A stretch of 64,000 nucleotides of DNA from Azorinus chamasolen (Eukaryota > Mollusca > Bivalvia > Cardiida > Solecurtidae): positions 44,431,552 through 44,495,551 of the forward strand of contig OY755252.1 in assembly GCA_963576725.1 (NCBI GenBank), in the 5' to 3' direction. Below, in pieces: positions 11,129-21,780 of the stretch (positions are counted from its first letter, which is position 1; every line of letters begins with the position of its first letter). Position numbers and translations under genes: made by a program. Below the pieces are notes generated by a model that was given only the letters and a program-made list of their open reading frames with translations, did no database searches and had not been told where the DNA came from.

Positions 11129-11425
11129 AGTGGTGGTCCAGTGGTAAGACGTTGGACTTGGGATCGAAGGGTCCCCGGTTCGAATCCTGCCATCGGACTA
11201 TCAGAATTTTTCTGAGCAAAAAATGCATCCCACGTTTGCTCCTCTCCACCCAGGTGTATAAATGGGTACCTGTGAGGGAAATAAGCCAATGTGCCATGGC
11301 TGCCTTGGGCGCCGAGTGTTAATGGCCGACTTATAACCCAGTGATCGGGGGGTAAATTGTGAAGTCGGGAGAATATGTACACTGTATATAGTTCCAGACT
11401 ATAAACCTCACCTTTACCTTTTTTT
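11129..11425 (+). mobile_element. tRNA-derived SINE 1
   Basis: The head carries an A box (TGGTCCAGTGG, about 11134) and a B box (GGTTCGAATCC, about 11178) in a tRNA-like block of about 70 bp. A body follows with CTCTCCACCCAGGTGTATAA and ATGGGTACCTGTGAGG, and a T-rich 3' end stops near 11425. The body motif recurs on the opposite strand in SINE 2 (43119-43435) behind a different tRNA-like head. Open frames on the minus strand here are incidental. Confidence 0.8.
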
Positions 11426-11435
11426 ACCAACCAGG

Positions 11436-11945
11436 ATCTGCTCTGTTTGCTTGTGGATTTATATAGATCTGATCATACAGTATCTGCCACGGAAAAACAT
11501 CTCGCGTTAATATACCATTTTAGAACTACAGCTAGTAGACAGATATTCATGATGTCGTTATTTCTTACACGCATATACACGAGACAAAGTGTTAAACAAT
11601 AAAGCGGACATGCATTTGACGTGCCGACAATCAACCATTTCCCTGTTCGATATGCTTGTAAGAAATGATGACAACATGACTATTTATTAGCTCAATTTTT
11701 ATTATGCAAACTTTTCAAGATATCTTTTTTATGCTTCGTAGAATCAGTAGAATCAGGTCTATATCAGCCGTCTGATCTTGGGTGTACTATGTTTGCAAAT
11801 GCATGAAAAGGCGTTTGTATGAAATATATGGTTTTGCTTTGACAAAAACGATATAATCTGATCTATATCATGCGAAAAGCAAACAAAGCCATCTGATCTA
11901 GGTCTACCCTGTTTGCATGAAAAGGCGTTTGTATGAAAGAAATGG
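11436..11945 (+). mobile_element. Cluster of family A MITE fragments
   Basis: Half-hairpins GGATCTGCTCTGTTTGC (11436), GTCTGATCTTGGGTGTAC (11768) and CATCTGATCTAGGTCTACC (11891) are each followed by relatives of GCATGAAAAGGCGTTTGTAT. The last ends AAATGGTTAA. No copy has both termini. Confidence 0.5.
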
Positions 11946-12269
11946 TTAAGGTTTGATGATATGCGATAAGTATCTTTTATCTTTATTTTATCAACGGGCG
12001 AGGAGAGGCCGTCGCCTCTTTATATCCGATGTACCATTTGTTATTCAAATTAAGCATCTGAATTCGCTAGCGGACTTGTCATCTGAAATTTCCTACGACA
12101 AAACGGCCAGAGTATGAATTTGTTTGTATGCTAATTAGATACGATGCCGAATTACCAGGCCATTCGATCTGGATCCAAACTGCTTGTAAGGGTGTCCAGA
12201 TATATCCCCGTGGCCTGGAAGTACAATAACGCTTGGCTAGTCAGAACTTGTAATAAAGACGATTTTGGA

Positions 12270-12385
12270 ACGCTTAAGATAAGTGACTACTGAATGCACG
12301 ATGAAAGTCATGCAAAAAGGCTCATTTAGGAGCTTTCTGCATACTATTCACACAGGCATTAAATTGCCAGCGGTTTTAACTTTCA
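12270..12385. mobile_element. Family C hairpin fragment
   Basis: GATGAAAGTCATGCA, a tip related to GCTCATTTAGGAGC, and the complementary arm TTTCTGCATACTATTCAC are recognisable. Termini are lost. Confidence 0.5.
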
Positions 12386-12560
12386 GCCAATTACGGGCGG
12401 ATCTGTAATCATCGTTGCACGCAGTTTGGACCCAGATTAGACACCGGGTAACATGGTTTACAATGAATTATTAGCCACCCTGACAGTGTTAATTCATATC
12501 GCATCGACGGCAGTTACTCTCGGTTTACATTATTTATTGGATGATACAGTCGAACCTGTC

Positions 12561-12790
12561 TTAACTCATTACCTCATAGGCTAATTTTAGATACAACCTC
12601 TTTGAATAAATCTATCGAAAAGGAGCATTAACTAGAGAAAGGGATTTTTTTTAGAATTTTGTAGTTTGAAACCATTGTGATAAATAGAGCATTTGCTCCT
12701 ATAGGAGCAAATGCTCTATTTATCACAATGGTTTCACAAAGTGACTTCTACAGAGTCGTCAAAAGTTGTCAATATGAGGGAAAGGGTTAA
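12561..12790 (+). mobile_element. Family G TTAA-flanked MITE, complete copy
   Basis: It starts TTAACTCATTACCTCATAGG and ends ATGAGGGAAAGGGTTAA, with TTAA at both ends. The centre is a perfect hairpin: AGAGCATTTGCTCCTATAGG and its complement, extended by CATTGTGATAAAT. Four more copies lie in the window (27957, 29236, 37644, 43058). TTAA target sites are the hallmark of piggyBac-type elements; no transposase is present. Confidence 0.85.
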
Positions 12791-12889
12791 ATGCATTGCC
12801 GTTTAGAACCGTATTCGCGTTTCTGACAGTACTGTCCAGACAACGTTGACTGAGGGCTCTGTCCTAACCCCGCTTTGACAAAACGGAGG

Positions 12890-13045
12890 TCTACTCAAAT
12901 TTAGATCTGGTGCAATCTTGACTACTTCCGATTCGCTCAATGTTTTGAGAAACTATTTACCGGGTGTCAAACAGCTTGGACCCTTGCGAAATGCTAAGTC
13001 ACTCTAGGAACTGTTTGAAAATGCAAATTAGGTGACTGGTCGTGG
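12890..13045 (+). mobile_element. Family D MITE fragment
   Basis: The order CAAATTTAGATCTGGTGCAA, ACTACTTCCGATTCG, GAGAAACTATTTACCGGGTG and CAAACAGCTTGGACCC matches the left half of family D (compare 26780-26965). The central hairpin is mostly deleted. Confidence 0.5.
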
Positions 13046-13069
13046 TAAGCAAAGCATTGAAACCTCTCC

Positions 13070-13210
13070 AAACCGGAATTTCAATTAGAATCAATACTGG
13101 TCGTTATAGCAGGTGGCATATTAATGCAGGATGGAACTTATGCAGATCGCTATGAAAGGGACTTTCCGTATGACTCCTACTCTGTATTAAGCAACCACCT
13201 GTCTAATATA
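13070..13210. mobile_element. Family C MITE, degenerate
   Basis: AACCTCTCCAAACCGGAATT opens a decayed copy. Its hairpin uses TTAATGCAGGATGGAAC and CTCTGTATTAAGCAACCACC. Confidence 0.5.
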
Positions 13211-13232
13211 CCTACATTCTTCTTTACGAACA

Positions 13233-13412
13233 CAGTAAATCCTCTCTATAACGGTCACTAAATTGTGTCAATTAGTTGGTATTTAGGGCAGGTGACTGCT
13301 TAAAGCAAGGTGAAAGTAAAACAGAACGCTCCCACCTTGCTTTAAGCAGTCACCTGCCTTTAACACAAACTATTTGATGTATTTTAGTGGCGGTTATAGA
13401 GAGGTATTACTG
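13233..13412. mobile_element. Family C pogo-like MITE, near-complete
   Basis: It runs from CAGTAAATCCTCTCTATAAC to GTTATAGAGAGGTATTACTG, followed by TA. The inner arms GCTTAAAGCAAGGTGAAAG and CACCTTGCTTTAAGC pair, but the hairpin tip is shortened. TA flanks with CAGTA termini suggest the Tc1/mariner-pogo superfamily. Confidence 0.8.
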
Positions 13413-13510
13413 TATTCCAGTTTGGAGGGGTTTTATTGTTCATGTATAACTTTGCGATTTTTACCATATGAAGACATAAAATAAGTTTCGGTGGACACAT
13501 TTCTATTTAT

Positions 13511-13588
13511 CGCCAAGGCTCGCATTTAACAACTTTTCTAACTCGCCAAAATACAGCTGAACTTCCAAACTACTAGCATAGTAATTCT
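13511..13588 (+). repeat. Half copy of hairpin element J
   Basis: It matches the right half of the full hairpin at 15880-16025 (CGCCAAGGCTCGCATTTA through CTACTAGCATAGTAATTC) with few differences. The left half is missing. Confidence 0.75.
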
Positions 13589-13668
13589 TATATATCGTGA
13601 TGAATATATGAATACTCGTTAGTCAATACACAACAGAACTGAAACACAAATCTTGCTTACTTTATATA

Positions 13669-13821
13669 CAGTAAAATTTGGATATTCGAGGTTTTTATAT
13701 AGAAGAATTTAGACCCTTTTAGGCAGGTGGCTGCTTAATGCATGGTGCAATTAAGCTGCCACCGGTCTTAAAGATCGATAATGATACGTATTTCAGTGTT
13801 CAAATAATCGAGATTTTACTG
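13669..13821. mobile_element. Family C MITE, TTCGAATA subfamily
   Basis: CAGTAAAATTTGGATATTCG at one end and CAAATAATCGAGATTTTACTG at the other are each flanked by TA. The inner hairpin GGCAGGTGGCTGCTTAATGC is shortened. The copy at 47980-48183 belongs to the same subfamily. Confidence 0.7.
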
Positions 13822-14089
13822 TATGTTGCTAACCTAAATCATGCGAAATGCACTTTTGCAGCTGTGACTCATATATCATATATTTCCATATTACTGTATA
13901 ACCTCGTTGATTTGTAACATTTTTAATTGGTATAGTCTTTGAGTAGTACATGTAATATCATTATGAAGCATACATGATTAACAGTTCATTGCATTGTCTT
14001 CGTTTATCTTTCCTCTTTATCTTTGTTGATGCAAGCCGATGCCGCCTAGTTGAGTGCTATGATCCGTGTAGAATAATTGAATAAAAGAC

Positions 14090-14200
14090 ATGGATTTCAA
14101 TTGAATTGATGAACTGAATTTTGAATTGAAATGAATTACATGGAATGGAATTGAAATGAAGTGAAATGAATTAAATTGAACTGAATTAGAAACATGCAGT
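14090..14200 (+). repeat. GAATTGAAATGAA low-complexity tract
   Basis: Repeated TGAATTGAA/TGAAATGAA words with no fixed period. Confidence 0.6.
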
Positions 14201-14415
14201 TTGAAAGCGGTGAAATGTGATTTGGAAAAATGAGGACATGTTGAGTTTTATCCCCTGATGTATAGTAACTACATTTCCTCGAATGCATTTGAGTATGTAT
14301 GGAAAAATGTCCATTCAAAGAAATTTCATTGAAAGATTCGATAACTCTTCATCCGACAGAGACGCCTTTTGATGCATTTGCACACAGAGCAGACCCAAAT
14401 CAGATGGCTCCTAGT

Positions 14416-14665
14416 TTAACCCTTCGCTTGCTGAATTTTAAAATACATTTCTCCTTCTTTACCCATGCCCTGTTGTATAATTACATATATCTTCACTGTG
14501 TACAAGTATTTCGCTGTGCAATCACTGCTGTGGGGTGCACTGGTTGCACAATCAACTTGTAAATAGTGCAGACCCTGATGAGACAGCTGCTGCAGGAGCT
14601 GTCTCATCTGGGTCTTCATTATTTACAGGTAGGTATATTGACGCGAATAGCAAGCGAAGGGTTAA
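14416..14665 (-). mobile_element. Family B TTAA-flanked MITE, copy 1
   Basis: 250 bp with TTAA at both ends and termini TTAACCCTTCGCTTGCTG and TAGCAAGCGAAGGGTTAA. The off-centre hairpin has arms CAGACCCTGATGAGACAGCT and AGCTGTCTCATCTGGGTC. A half family A hairpin (GAGCAGACCCAAATCAGATG, 14384 onward) abuts the left end, so this copy may have inserted in an older MITE. Confidence 0.9.
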
Positions 14666-15377
14666 ACATATTTATTTTTATATAACTTGCAATACATATA
14701 AATACATAGCATGGAGAATCAAAAGGATTTGATCGGAAGCATGCTGCTTATTGAGATCCTCTCCTCAAGTATTGTCTCATCTATAAATTTACAATCAATG
14801 GTGGACATGTGAATAAACATGTTGACAACAAGAGTCAAGAATAACAGGAAACTATTTGGTGTAAATCAATAAGATGGACTGTTATGTCGGTGTTTGAATG
14901 CCAAACAATTCCAAAAGCTATCTAGAACCAAATTCCGACGCACTAGAAGCGGTCCGCTATCCGGAGAATGAGCCCGCCGACAGGAAATAAAACTAATCGA
15001 CATTGTTTAGGTAAATCGTTTTGATGTTATTATGAAGTATTGCACAGCTTGAAAAATATCCCTGTTATATGCCTCATCGAGTGATGGGTCGCCATAAAGA
15101 AACAACATTGTTGACGGCGCACATATTGTATTTAATTTGAGGAAATGGTCATTATTACTCGTGTGGTATCTTGGACAAGTGAACAGGTAATGTAACAAAA
15201 GGTGATGGCTTCTACGGGAGCCGTCTGATCATAGTCTTGTCTATTTGCTTATCTACTTATATCGATTGTACATTCCGCATTTTCTGACATTGCCTAACGT
15301 ACTGTGTGCATATACTGATATATGCAAGATATATTCATGCTGTCATTATTTCTGACATACATATTCATCATATAAAA
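14666..15377. other. AT-rich DNA, little recognised
   Basis: No gene or full repeat. A half family A hairpin (GCCGTCTGATCATAGTCTTG) lies near 15220. Confidence 0.35.
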
Positions 15378-15460
15378 GTACAAAAATGAGTCATGCAGGA
15401 AACACCACATACAGAACAAACAGTCGCCCGAACAGCAACACAAGGAAACTAGGTTAAACA
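15378..15460 (+). repeat. Interspersed repeat family H, short copy
   Basis: ATGAGTCATGCAGGAAACAC through GAACAGCAACACAAGGAAAC is shared with 20514-20668 and 21271-21440. This copy stops after AAGGAAAC. Confidence 0.7.
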
Positions 15461-15682
15461 TATGAATATAAACAAAACGTTATGTATTTATCATGCAACG
15501 TCATGAAATACAGTCACTTCCTACTAGCATAATATTTTCCACGTCGACGCTGTATTTTGTGAGGTATAGTGCATGTGTACTGACCCGACTGGAATGCAAG
15601 TTTGGTTAAGCCGATAGGAGGAAAACAGAAGGACGAAAAAGGCATAATTAAACATAAACATCAAATTAACACATTTTCTCAC

Positions 15683-15856
15683 CTTTGTCTCCACTATCTG
15701 TCCATATAAAAGGATTAAATCAAGTATGTTTATGTTGTAAAAGTCAATGACGTCACTGCATGCCAACATGACGTCACGTAATTCGTACTTGCATGTATTT
15801 TCATTCAGGGGACGACACCGCTTTAGCAATCTTTCTATTTCTTGATTTTTTTCCAT
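15683..15856 (-). CDS. Candidate first exon of an unknown protein
   Basis: Read on the minus strand, ATG at 15856-15854 has A at -3 and G at +4. It opens 58 codons starting MEKNQEIERLLKRCRP and ending ...GQIVETK, then meets AAAG/GTGAGA, a strong splice donor, in phase 0. The peptide is rich in E, L, K and D with an amphipathic look and no signal peptide. I recognise no family. Two TGACGTCA palindromes (15748-15755, 15769-15776), the CREB/ATF site motif, lie inside the frame. The hairpin element J sits directly upstream. No partner exon was found, so this could be chance. Confidence 0.25.
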
Positions 15857-15879
15857 TTTTCTTGGTGTTGCATGATAAA

Positions 15880-16025
15880 AGAATTACTATGCTAGTAGTT
15901 TGGAAGTTCAGCTGTATTTTGGCTCGTCAGAAAAGTAGTTAAATGCTCGCCAAGGCTCGCATTTAGCAACTTTTCTAACTCACCAAAATACAGCTGAACT
16001 TCAAAACTACTAGCATAGTAATTCT
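15880..16025. mobile_element. Hairpin element J, full copy
   Basis: The whole 146 bp folds back on itself. GAATTACTATGCTAGTAGTT at the left is complemented at the right, with AAAATACAGCTGAA inside both arms and a short loop near CGCCAAGGCTCG. Terminal AGAATTACTAT and ATAGTAATTCT are exact complements. No flanking duplication is evident. A half copy lies at 13511-13588. Confidence 0.8.
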
Positions 16026-16229
16026 TATTTATATGCAAGTCATCATAACATTAATTAACTCTTTAGTCTTTAACCGTCTCGTATTTTGTCCTACAAAATG
16101 TGTCGCCTATGACAATTTCATTTCAGATATTTCTTCCATTTTGTTCCAAAACATTTTCACAGTAACAGTGTAAAGTGTATATCATGAAGACATTTTATCT
16201 GAATTCAAGCTGTTTGCAAAGGGGATCAC

Positions 16230-17915
16230 AGATTTACCCATGGAGTTGAGCCTACAAGCAATTGTCACTGCTATGAATGTAATTACCATTGATACAAATC
16301 TAATTGCCATTGGTAAACATGTAATTGTCATTGTAAAATGTAATTGACTTTAGTATAAATGTAATTTTCATTTGGTACAATTGTAATTCCCAATTTTAGT
16401 GCAAATGTAATTGTCATTGGTACCAATGTAAGGCCACTGTATAATTGTAATTGTCATTGCTACAAATGTAATTGTCATCGGTGCAAATGTGATGTGTCAT
16501 TGGTAATAGTTTAATCGTCACGTGTACAAATATATTTATCATCTATAAAAATGTAATTATCATTGATACAAATGTAATTGTCAATGGTACAGATGTAGTC
16601 GGCATTCGTATAAATTCGTACCAGCATTGATACAAATCTGATTGCCGTTAGTTCAAATGTAAATATAATTGGCACGAATGTAGTAGTCATTGGTACAAAT
16701 GTAAGTGGCATGTGTACAAATGTAATTGCCAATGGTATTAACGTAATTATCATTCGTACAAATGTAATTGTCATTGGTAAAAATATGTATCTTCAAGTGG
16801 TACAAATCTAATTATCATTTATGTAATTGGCATTAGTACAAATATATTTGTCATTGGTACACGTATAATCTCCATTGACTGTATTCGTCAGTGATAATAT
16901 GCTTATCATTAACGTGTTGTCATTGGTCCAAATAAAATTGTCTTTCTGTAAGTGTCAACAGTACAAATGTCAGTTGGTGTAAATATGATTCTCAATTATG
17001 TAACTACAATTGATGCAATTATACTTGTCATTGGTATAAATGCAACTGGCACTATGTAATTGTCATTGCCTTCCAGCTGGTTGGCGATCGGTCGGCGGCT
17101 TATTATCCGCAATGCAATTTGTCTTATGCTCAGAAACATCTCCTCCAACTGTAATCAGCTAGACGTCGAGATATGACAAACAACTTCCGTTACAGCAACG
17201 TTTAACACTGAAAAAAACAACAACATCAGAATCATTGGTACAATTGTAATTGTTATTGATACAAATGTAATTCAAATTAACACAAAAGTATTTATTATTG
17301 ACGTAAGGGTCATCCTAGAAAATGTAATTAGTATTGGTAAACACTTCAGTTTTACTGGTACAAATGTGATTATTAATCAATGGTACAAATGTATTTCTCA
17401 CTGGTACAAATGTATTCTTATTGATGTAATTGTAGTAGTACAAATGTAAGTGTTATTGATCAATGTCATTAGTACACTGCTATTGAAGTAAATGCTACTG
17501 GTACAAATTTAATTGTTAATGATGTAATTGCTGTTGTTAATATATGTAATTGTTGTTATAGTAATTGTCGTTGATAAAATGTTATAGATGTATTTGCAAT
17601 TGGTACAAATGTAATTATCATTGATGTAATTGTCGTTGGTATATATGTAATTGTTATTAATGTAAGTACCTTTTGTACAAATGTAATTGTCTATGGTATT
17701 TATGTAGTTGTTAGTGACTTAATTTGTTAATTGTACAAATGTAACTGTTTTGCTGTGATTGCCATTGGTACAAAAGTAATTGTAATACGTGAAATTGCAT
17801 TTGGTATATGTAATTGTTATAGCTGTAACTGCAATTGGTAGAAATGTAATTATTATTTACGTGATTGCCAATGATACAAATGTACTTGTCTGTTTCATAT
17901 GTAATTCAATAGCAT
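16230..17915 (+). repeat. Degenerate 20-21 bp minisatellite
   Basis: The core unit is GTAATTGTCATTGGTACAAA plus T, repeated with heavy divergence over about 1.7 kb. About 150 unrelated bases at 17070-17225 interrupt it. The 87-codon minus-strand frame here is a reading of the array. Confidence 0.85.
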
Positions 17916-18363
17916 TCCTAGTGCTCAAACTCCAACATTTTGGACAAAATGCAGCAGAAAGCTAGGTAATGAAACAGTCATCACATGGAGATCAAATTAA
18001 TAATTTTCAGACAGATGGTAGCTCAATGCTAGAAGAAATTAATGAAGACAAGCTCACAAAATAGTTAAACTAGTTAATTGGTATTTAAGAGCGTTTGGTT
18101 CTTTGCATACCTTAGCTGACAGATAAACATGGGCAAAGATTGCAGGCAGACTAAGATCAAACTTCTCCTGTTTCATGAAGGTTTACCCTATTTGCTACTT
18201 TGACAGTGTAATTTAAAGTAATAATTCGCACGACAAACTCGTGGATATGCTAGATTGGAAGTCTGAATACGTAGGTTGTTCCGAAATTGTCAAGCCTTGG
18301 AGCATGAGCTGGATAAAAAACTAATGTGTGAGCACGTTTCCAACTTTAGATGTGACGACTTAA
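17916..18363. other. AT-rich DNA, nothing assigned
   Basis: No gene, hairpin or recognised repeat. Confidence 0.35.
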
Positions 18364-18456
18364 TCTGATTCAAATATTGGTATTTACTTGTTGAGTGGGT
18401 TTATCTGATTCAAATATTGGTATTTACTTGTTGAGTGGGTTTATCTGATTCAATTA
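18364..18456 (+). repeat. 40-bp tandem repeat, about 2.3 copies
   Basis: TCTGATTCAAATATTGGTAT begins each unit, at 18364, 18404 and 18444. The first two units are identical. Confidence 0.9.
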
Positions 18457-18859
18457 TTACTTTCCAAGCATTTAAAAAGCACTATTACATGTATATGTTA
18501 AAAAGCGTATTCGCATTTTGCAAAAATTGTTGTCCCAGATTAGTTTGCTATTATATAATTTCGACTATTGTTTATTTTTGTCACAAAGCGACGTATACAT
18601 AATTTTTTGATATAAATAAAATATGATTTTGTCAGATTACGTAATTCATTTAAAAATAAATAAAATCCAGACAATTATTTATACTGTCTCAAAGACGAAA
18701 CGAAATATTCTATATCGGAGTAGGTGATTATCATATAATATTCTGGAAGTATCATTTTCACACATGTAATTTTACACTGCAGATTGTTTATTGTCAAAGA
18801 GGTGTGTTCAAATGCTTACCCCTTACCCCGTTGTACTAAAATAACATCTTTTTAATTTG

Positions 18860-19040
18860 TTCATATTTGGATCTGGTGTAATGTTGACTGCTGCCGAATC
18901 CATCAATTGTCTGTCTGGGAACCTATTGACCGTGTATCAGACAACTTGGATTTTGAAGATACGCAGAGATATTCGACGTCAACTCTGGATCAGTGCCGTT
19001 TACAAAAGCGAGCCAAGTCGCTATTAATGAGTGCATGGTG
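18860..19040 (+). mobile_element. Family D MITE fragment
   Basis: TTTGGATCTGGTGTAATG, GACTGCTGCCGAATCCATCA, GGGAACCTATTGACCGTGT and GTTTACAAAAGCGAGCCAAG follow family D order. The hairpin is gone. Confidence 0.5.
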
Positions 19041-19322
19041 ATTTTATAATTTCATTTGTTTGCCAAGTTTTACTTTGAGAATTTAGGATATGGTACAACA
19101 TACGGACTTTGAAATGTTGCTTTTCATACTCAGTAGATTAACGATAGGTTTGTGTTTTTGCTTTATCTCCTTCATATATAAACCATTTTAACACCTTCTG
19201 ATTCCAGTTTCTGCGACGGTCAAAACGTCCCTTGTTAATAATGTTGTTAACATTTCGGCTGGTAAATATTCGTATGGTCATTAATTCTTACATACAAATA
19301 CCAACGGTAATTTATTTCAGTA

Positions 19323-19646
19323 TACTGTCGAACTTCGATATTTCAAACTTCAATGGACCACATATCTTTTTTCGAGATAACAGAGGTTCGAATTATACGA
19401 TTTATGATCTGGATAATGTCTTAAATTTACAGTTTAATCCAGGTCTAAAATAATGTTGAAAACTCCTGTAACATTACTTTAGACTCCTTTAAGCTATCAC
19501 ACCTGTTTCTAGATATGCATAGTAATGCATTTTAGAGCAATTCTGTAGTGTAAGTTTTGGAAGGACTGAACTTTTAGTTCGAGTAATCACGAAGTTTGAA
19601 TTATCCGAGTTGGAGATATCGAAGATTCGTGAAATGTTCAACTGTA
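19323..19646. mobile_element. Pogo-like MITE, family C-prime
   Basis: The ends TACTGTCGAACTTCGATAT and GATATCGAAG ... TTCAACTGTA are TA-flanked and match the better copy at 59136-59454. Internal arms CAGGTCTAAAATAATG and CATTACTTTAGAC form a weak hairpin. Two open frames of about 72 codons over this element are incidental. Confidence 0.7.
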
Positions 19647-19925
19647 ATCAATAATTCAACACAGAAATTTCTTGACACAATTAAGTTTTTCGTAATTCGA
19701 TTAGAGACAGACTGCAAAGTGGATACATCTGACACTCTAGCCCTTTTCTCAGCACCGTTTGGCTACACAAAAGTAAAATTAATTTTCTCAGAAGAGATTT
19801 ATGCAATCCCTTAAGGACCAGACCTGATAATTTGTAGGATATAATTGTGAAAAAACGAGTCTTCATTGCAAATTACAATAGAATATCTCCATGGAGACCA
19901 CTTACTTTATAAGTAGGTTTATCCT

Positions 19926-20170
19926 TTAACCCTTTCCCTGATCTTTGTTTATTCAACTTTCAATACCTACTGAATATTCGTGGACAAAACCGTTATAATG
20001 AAATATGGAAGATGAAAAATTGTAGCCATTTTAGAAAGTAAAGAAACAAATCTTTCGAATTTCAATAGCACAACAGACAGACCCTGATCAGACGGCACTT
20101 ATAGATGCCTTCTGATCTGGGTCAAACTCTGTTTGCAAATGCGTTAAGTGTCTTTTGAATAGTCATTGTA
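19926..20170 (-). mobile_element. Family A TTAA-flanked MITE, reverse copy
   Basis: TTAACCCTTTCCCTGATC begins it (TTAA 19926-19929). The hairpin CAGACCCTGATCAGACGGC ... CTTCTGATCTGGGTC is intact, including the family mismatch. The far terminus (after GCAAATGCGTTAAG) is eroded. Confidence 0.75.
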
Positions 20171-20513
20171 GAAATGCGTTACTGTATATGTGTAGGACAT
20201 GCCATGTGAATAAATATTCCGAGAAATTACATTCTTAACGGTTGAGGATCTAGGTTCTCAATATACAAAGTGCACACTAAATTTGAAAACCTACGATCTC
20301 ATTTTAGAAAACGGTTTATGATGCGAGCTCACCCTCTCGCTACTTGTTGTGCACACGCCGTGAACTTCTGTTCTCAAACGTGGTCCTAGATATGCGATCC
20401 GGTATGAACCATTTGAACGCCTAGGTTTTTCTTGGTTGCACAGGTCCGGTCGTGTTGTTTTCATTAGCCAATATCTTATCAATACTCAACCGCAATTTTA
20501 GTTGACAGGTAAA

Positions 20514-20668
20514 CGTACAACAATGAGTCATGCAGGAAACACCACATACAGAACAAACAGCCACACGAACAGCAACACAAGGAAACGGCAAATGTACATA
20601 ACTATTAAAACATCAAGAGATGCACAAAGACAAAACAAACATACAATAGGGGGAGATGGAAGTACCGC
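20514..20668 (+). repeat. Interspersed repeat family H, copy 2
   Basis: Shares ATGAGTCATGCAGGAAACAC, GAACAGCAACACAAGGAAAC, AACATCAAGAGATGCACAAA and GATGGAAGTACCGC with 21271-21440. The 80-codon frame here lies inside a repeat and is not supported as a gene. Confidence 0.75.
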
Positions 20669-21051
20669 ACTTATCATAACTTCATTCAGCTATATCTATA
20701 TATGTATATTAGAAAGGTTAATGCAAATACATGTGTTAGATTAGAAAATAAAAAAAGTTAAGTTAAATAACAACCTGTGCAACGTATGTTTACCCTTTAT
20801 TCCATGAACATTCATGTAAGAAATTAAGACTTCGTGAATATTAATTGAATTATTTTTTATAATGACACATTGACACTGAATTATTTGGCCATAGTAGACA
20901 CGATAAAATCAAAGCTATCTTATTTCGAAGACTGGCAAAACAGACTCTGATCTGACTTAGGTCTGCTATATTTAAACAGGCAGACTCTGATAAGGCGTAG
21001 AAAGACAGTAAAGGGATTACTACAGTAGAGTGTCATTAGTATGTAATATAG

Positions 21052-21170
21052 TAAAATCTTAATTATACGAACACTCAAATACGTATCATCATTGATCCTT
21101 TACACAGGTGGCAGCTAATGCTGCATGAAAGTCATGCAGAAAGATCCTACAAGTGCAATTTCAGAGCGCT
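21052..21170. mobile_element. Family C MITE, left half
   Basis: TAGTAAAATCTTAATTATACG, TTTACACAGGTGGCAGCTAA and GAAAGTCATGCAGAAAG match family C. The copy breaks after the hairpin tip. Confidence 0.6.
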
Positions 21171-21270
21171 CTTGAGACAGGGTATTTCACATTCTGCAGT
21201 TTATGTTGACGTGATTTACAAACTTCGTAAAATTCGGGGACATACCAATTTTCTCTCTTTGTTCATTAAT

Positions 21271-21480
21271 TACACGTACAAGAATAAGTCATGCAGGAAA
21301 CACCACATACAGAACAAATAATCGCCCGAACAGCAACACAAGGAAACAGCAAATGTACATGTACATAACTGAAAAAAACATCAAGAGACGCACAAAGACA
21401 AAACAAACATACAACAGGGGGAAGATGGAAGTACCGCCTTGGAATGGTTAGTGACAAAAGTCACTTGGGGGTTAAACCGG
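21271..21480 (+). repeat. Interspersed repeat family H, copy 3, extended
   Basis: It begins as copy 2 but continues past GTACCGCC into GGTTAGTGACAAAAG and GGGGGTTAAACCGGTTTA, a part shared with 21668-21780. This shows the family is longer than the shorter copies. Confidence 0.75.
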
Positions 21481-21667
21481 TTTATGGGCGCCCAACCTCA
21501 CGCTTATTCCATCCCCACCCTAAAAGAAAACCAGTGTAAATAAACGTATTCCCTCTCAGACTAATCTACAACAACCTCAACGGCAAATACAGTGGTAAGG
21601 TGCGTGTATAACGAAAACATTTAAGTGAACAAACTGTATCCACCTATCGCTAGTGTACTCAATGATT

Positions 21668-21780
21668 GAGCTGCAAGAGAGTACCGCCTTAGAACGATGG
21701 TCAGTGGCAAAAAGCACCGATGGGGATTTAAACCGGTTCACGGACGTCCTAACCTCACACTTATCTCAAAGTCAGCCTAG
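21668..21780 (+). repeat. Interspersed repeat family H, 3' portion
   Basis: GAGTACCGCCTTAGAACGAT through ATTTAAACCGGTTCACGG repeats the end of 21271-21480 with moderate divergence. Confidence 0.65.

Noticed and set aside
10986..11430. Overlapping 103- and 109-codon minus frames
   Set aside because: They are antisense readings of SINE 1.
20502..20744. 80-codon frame starting MTGKRTTMSHAGN
   Set aside because: It lies in interspersed repeat family H; the other copies do not keep the frame.
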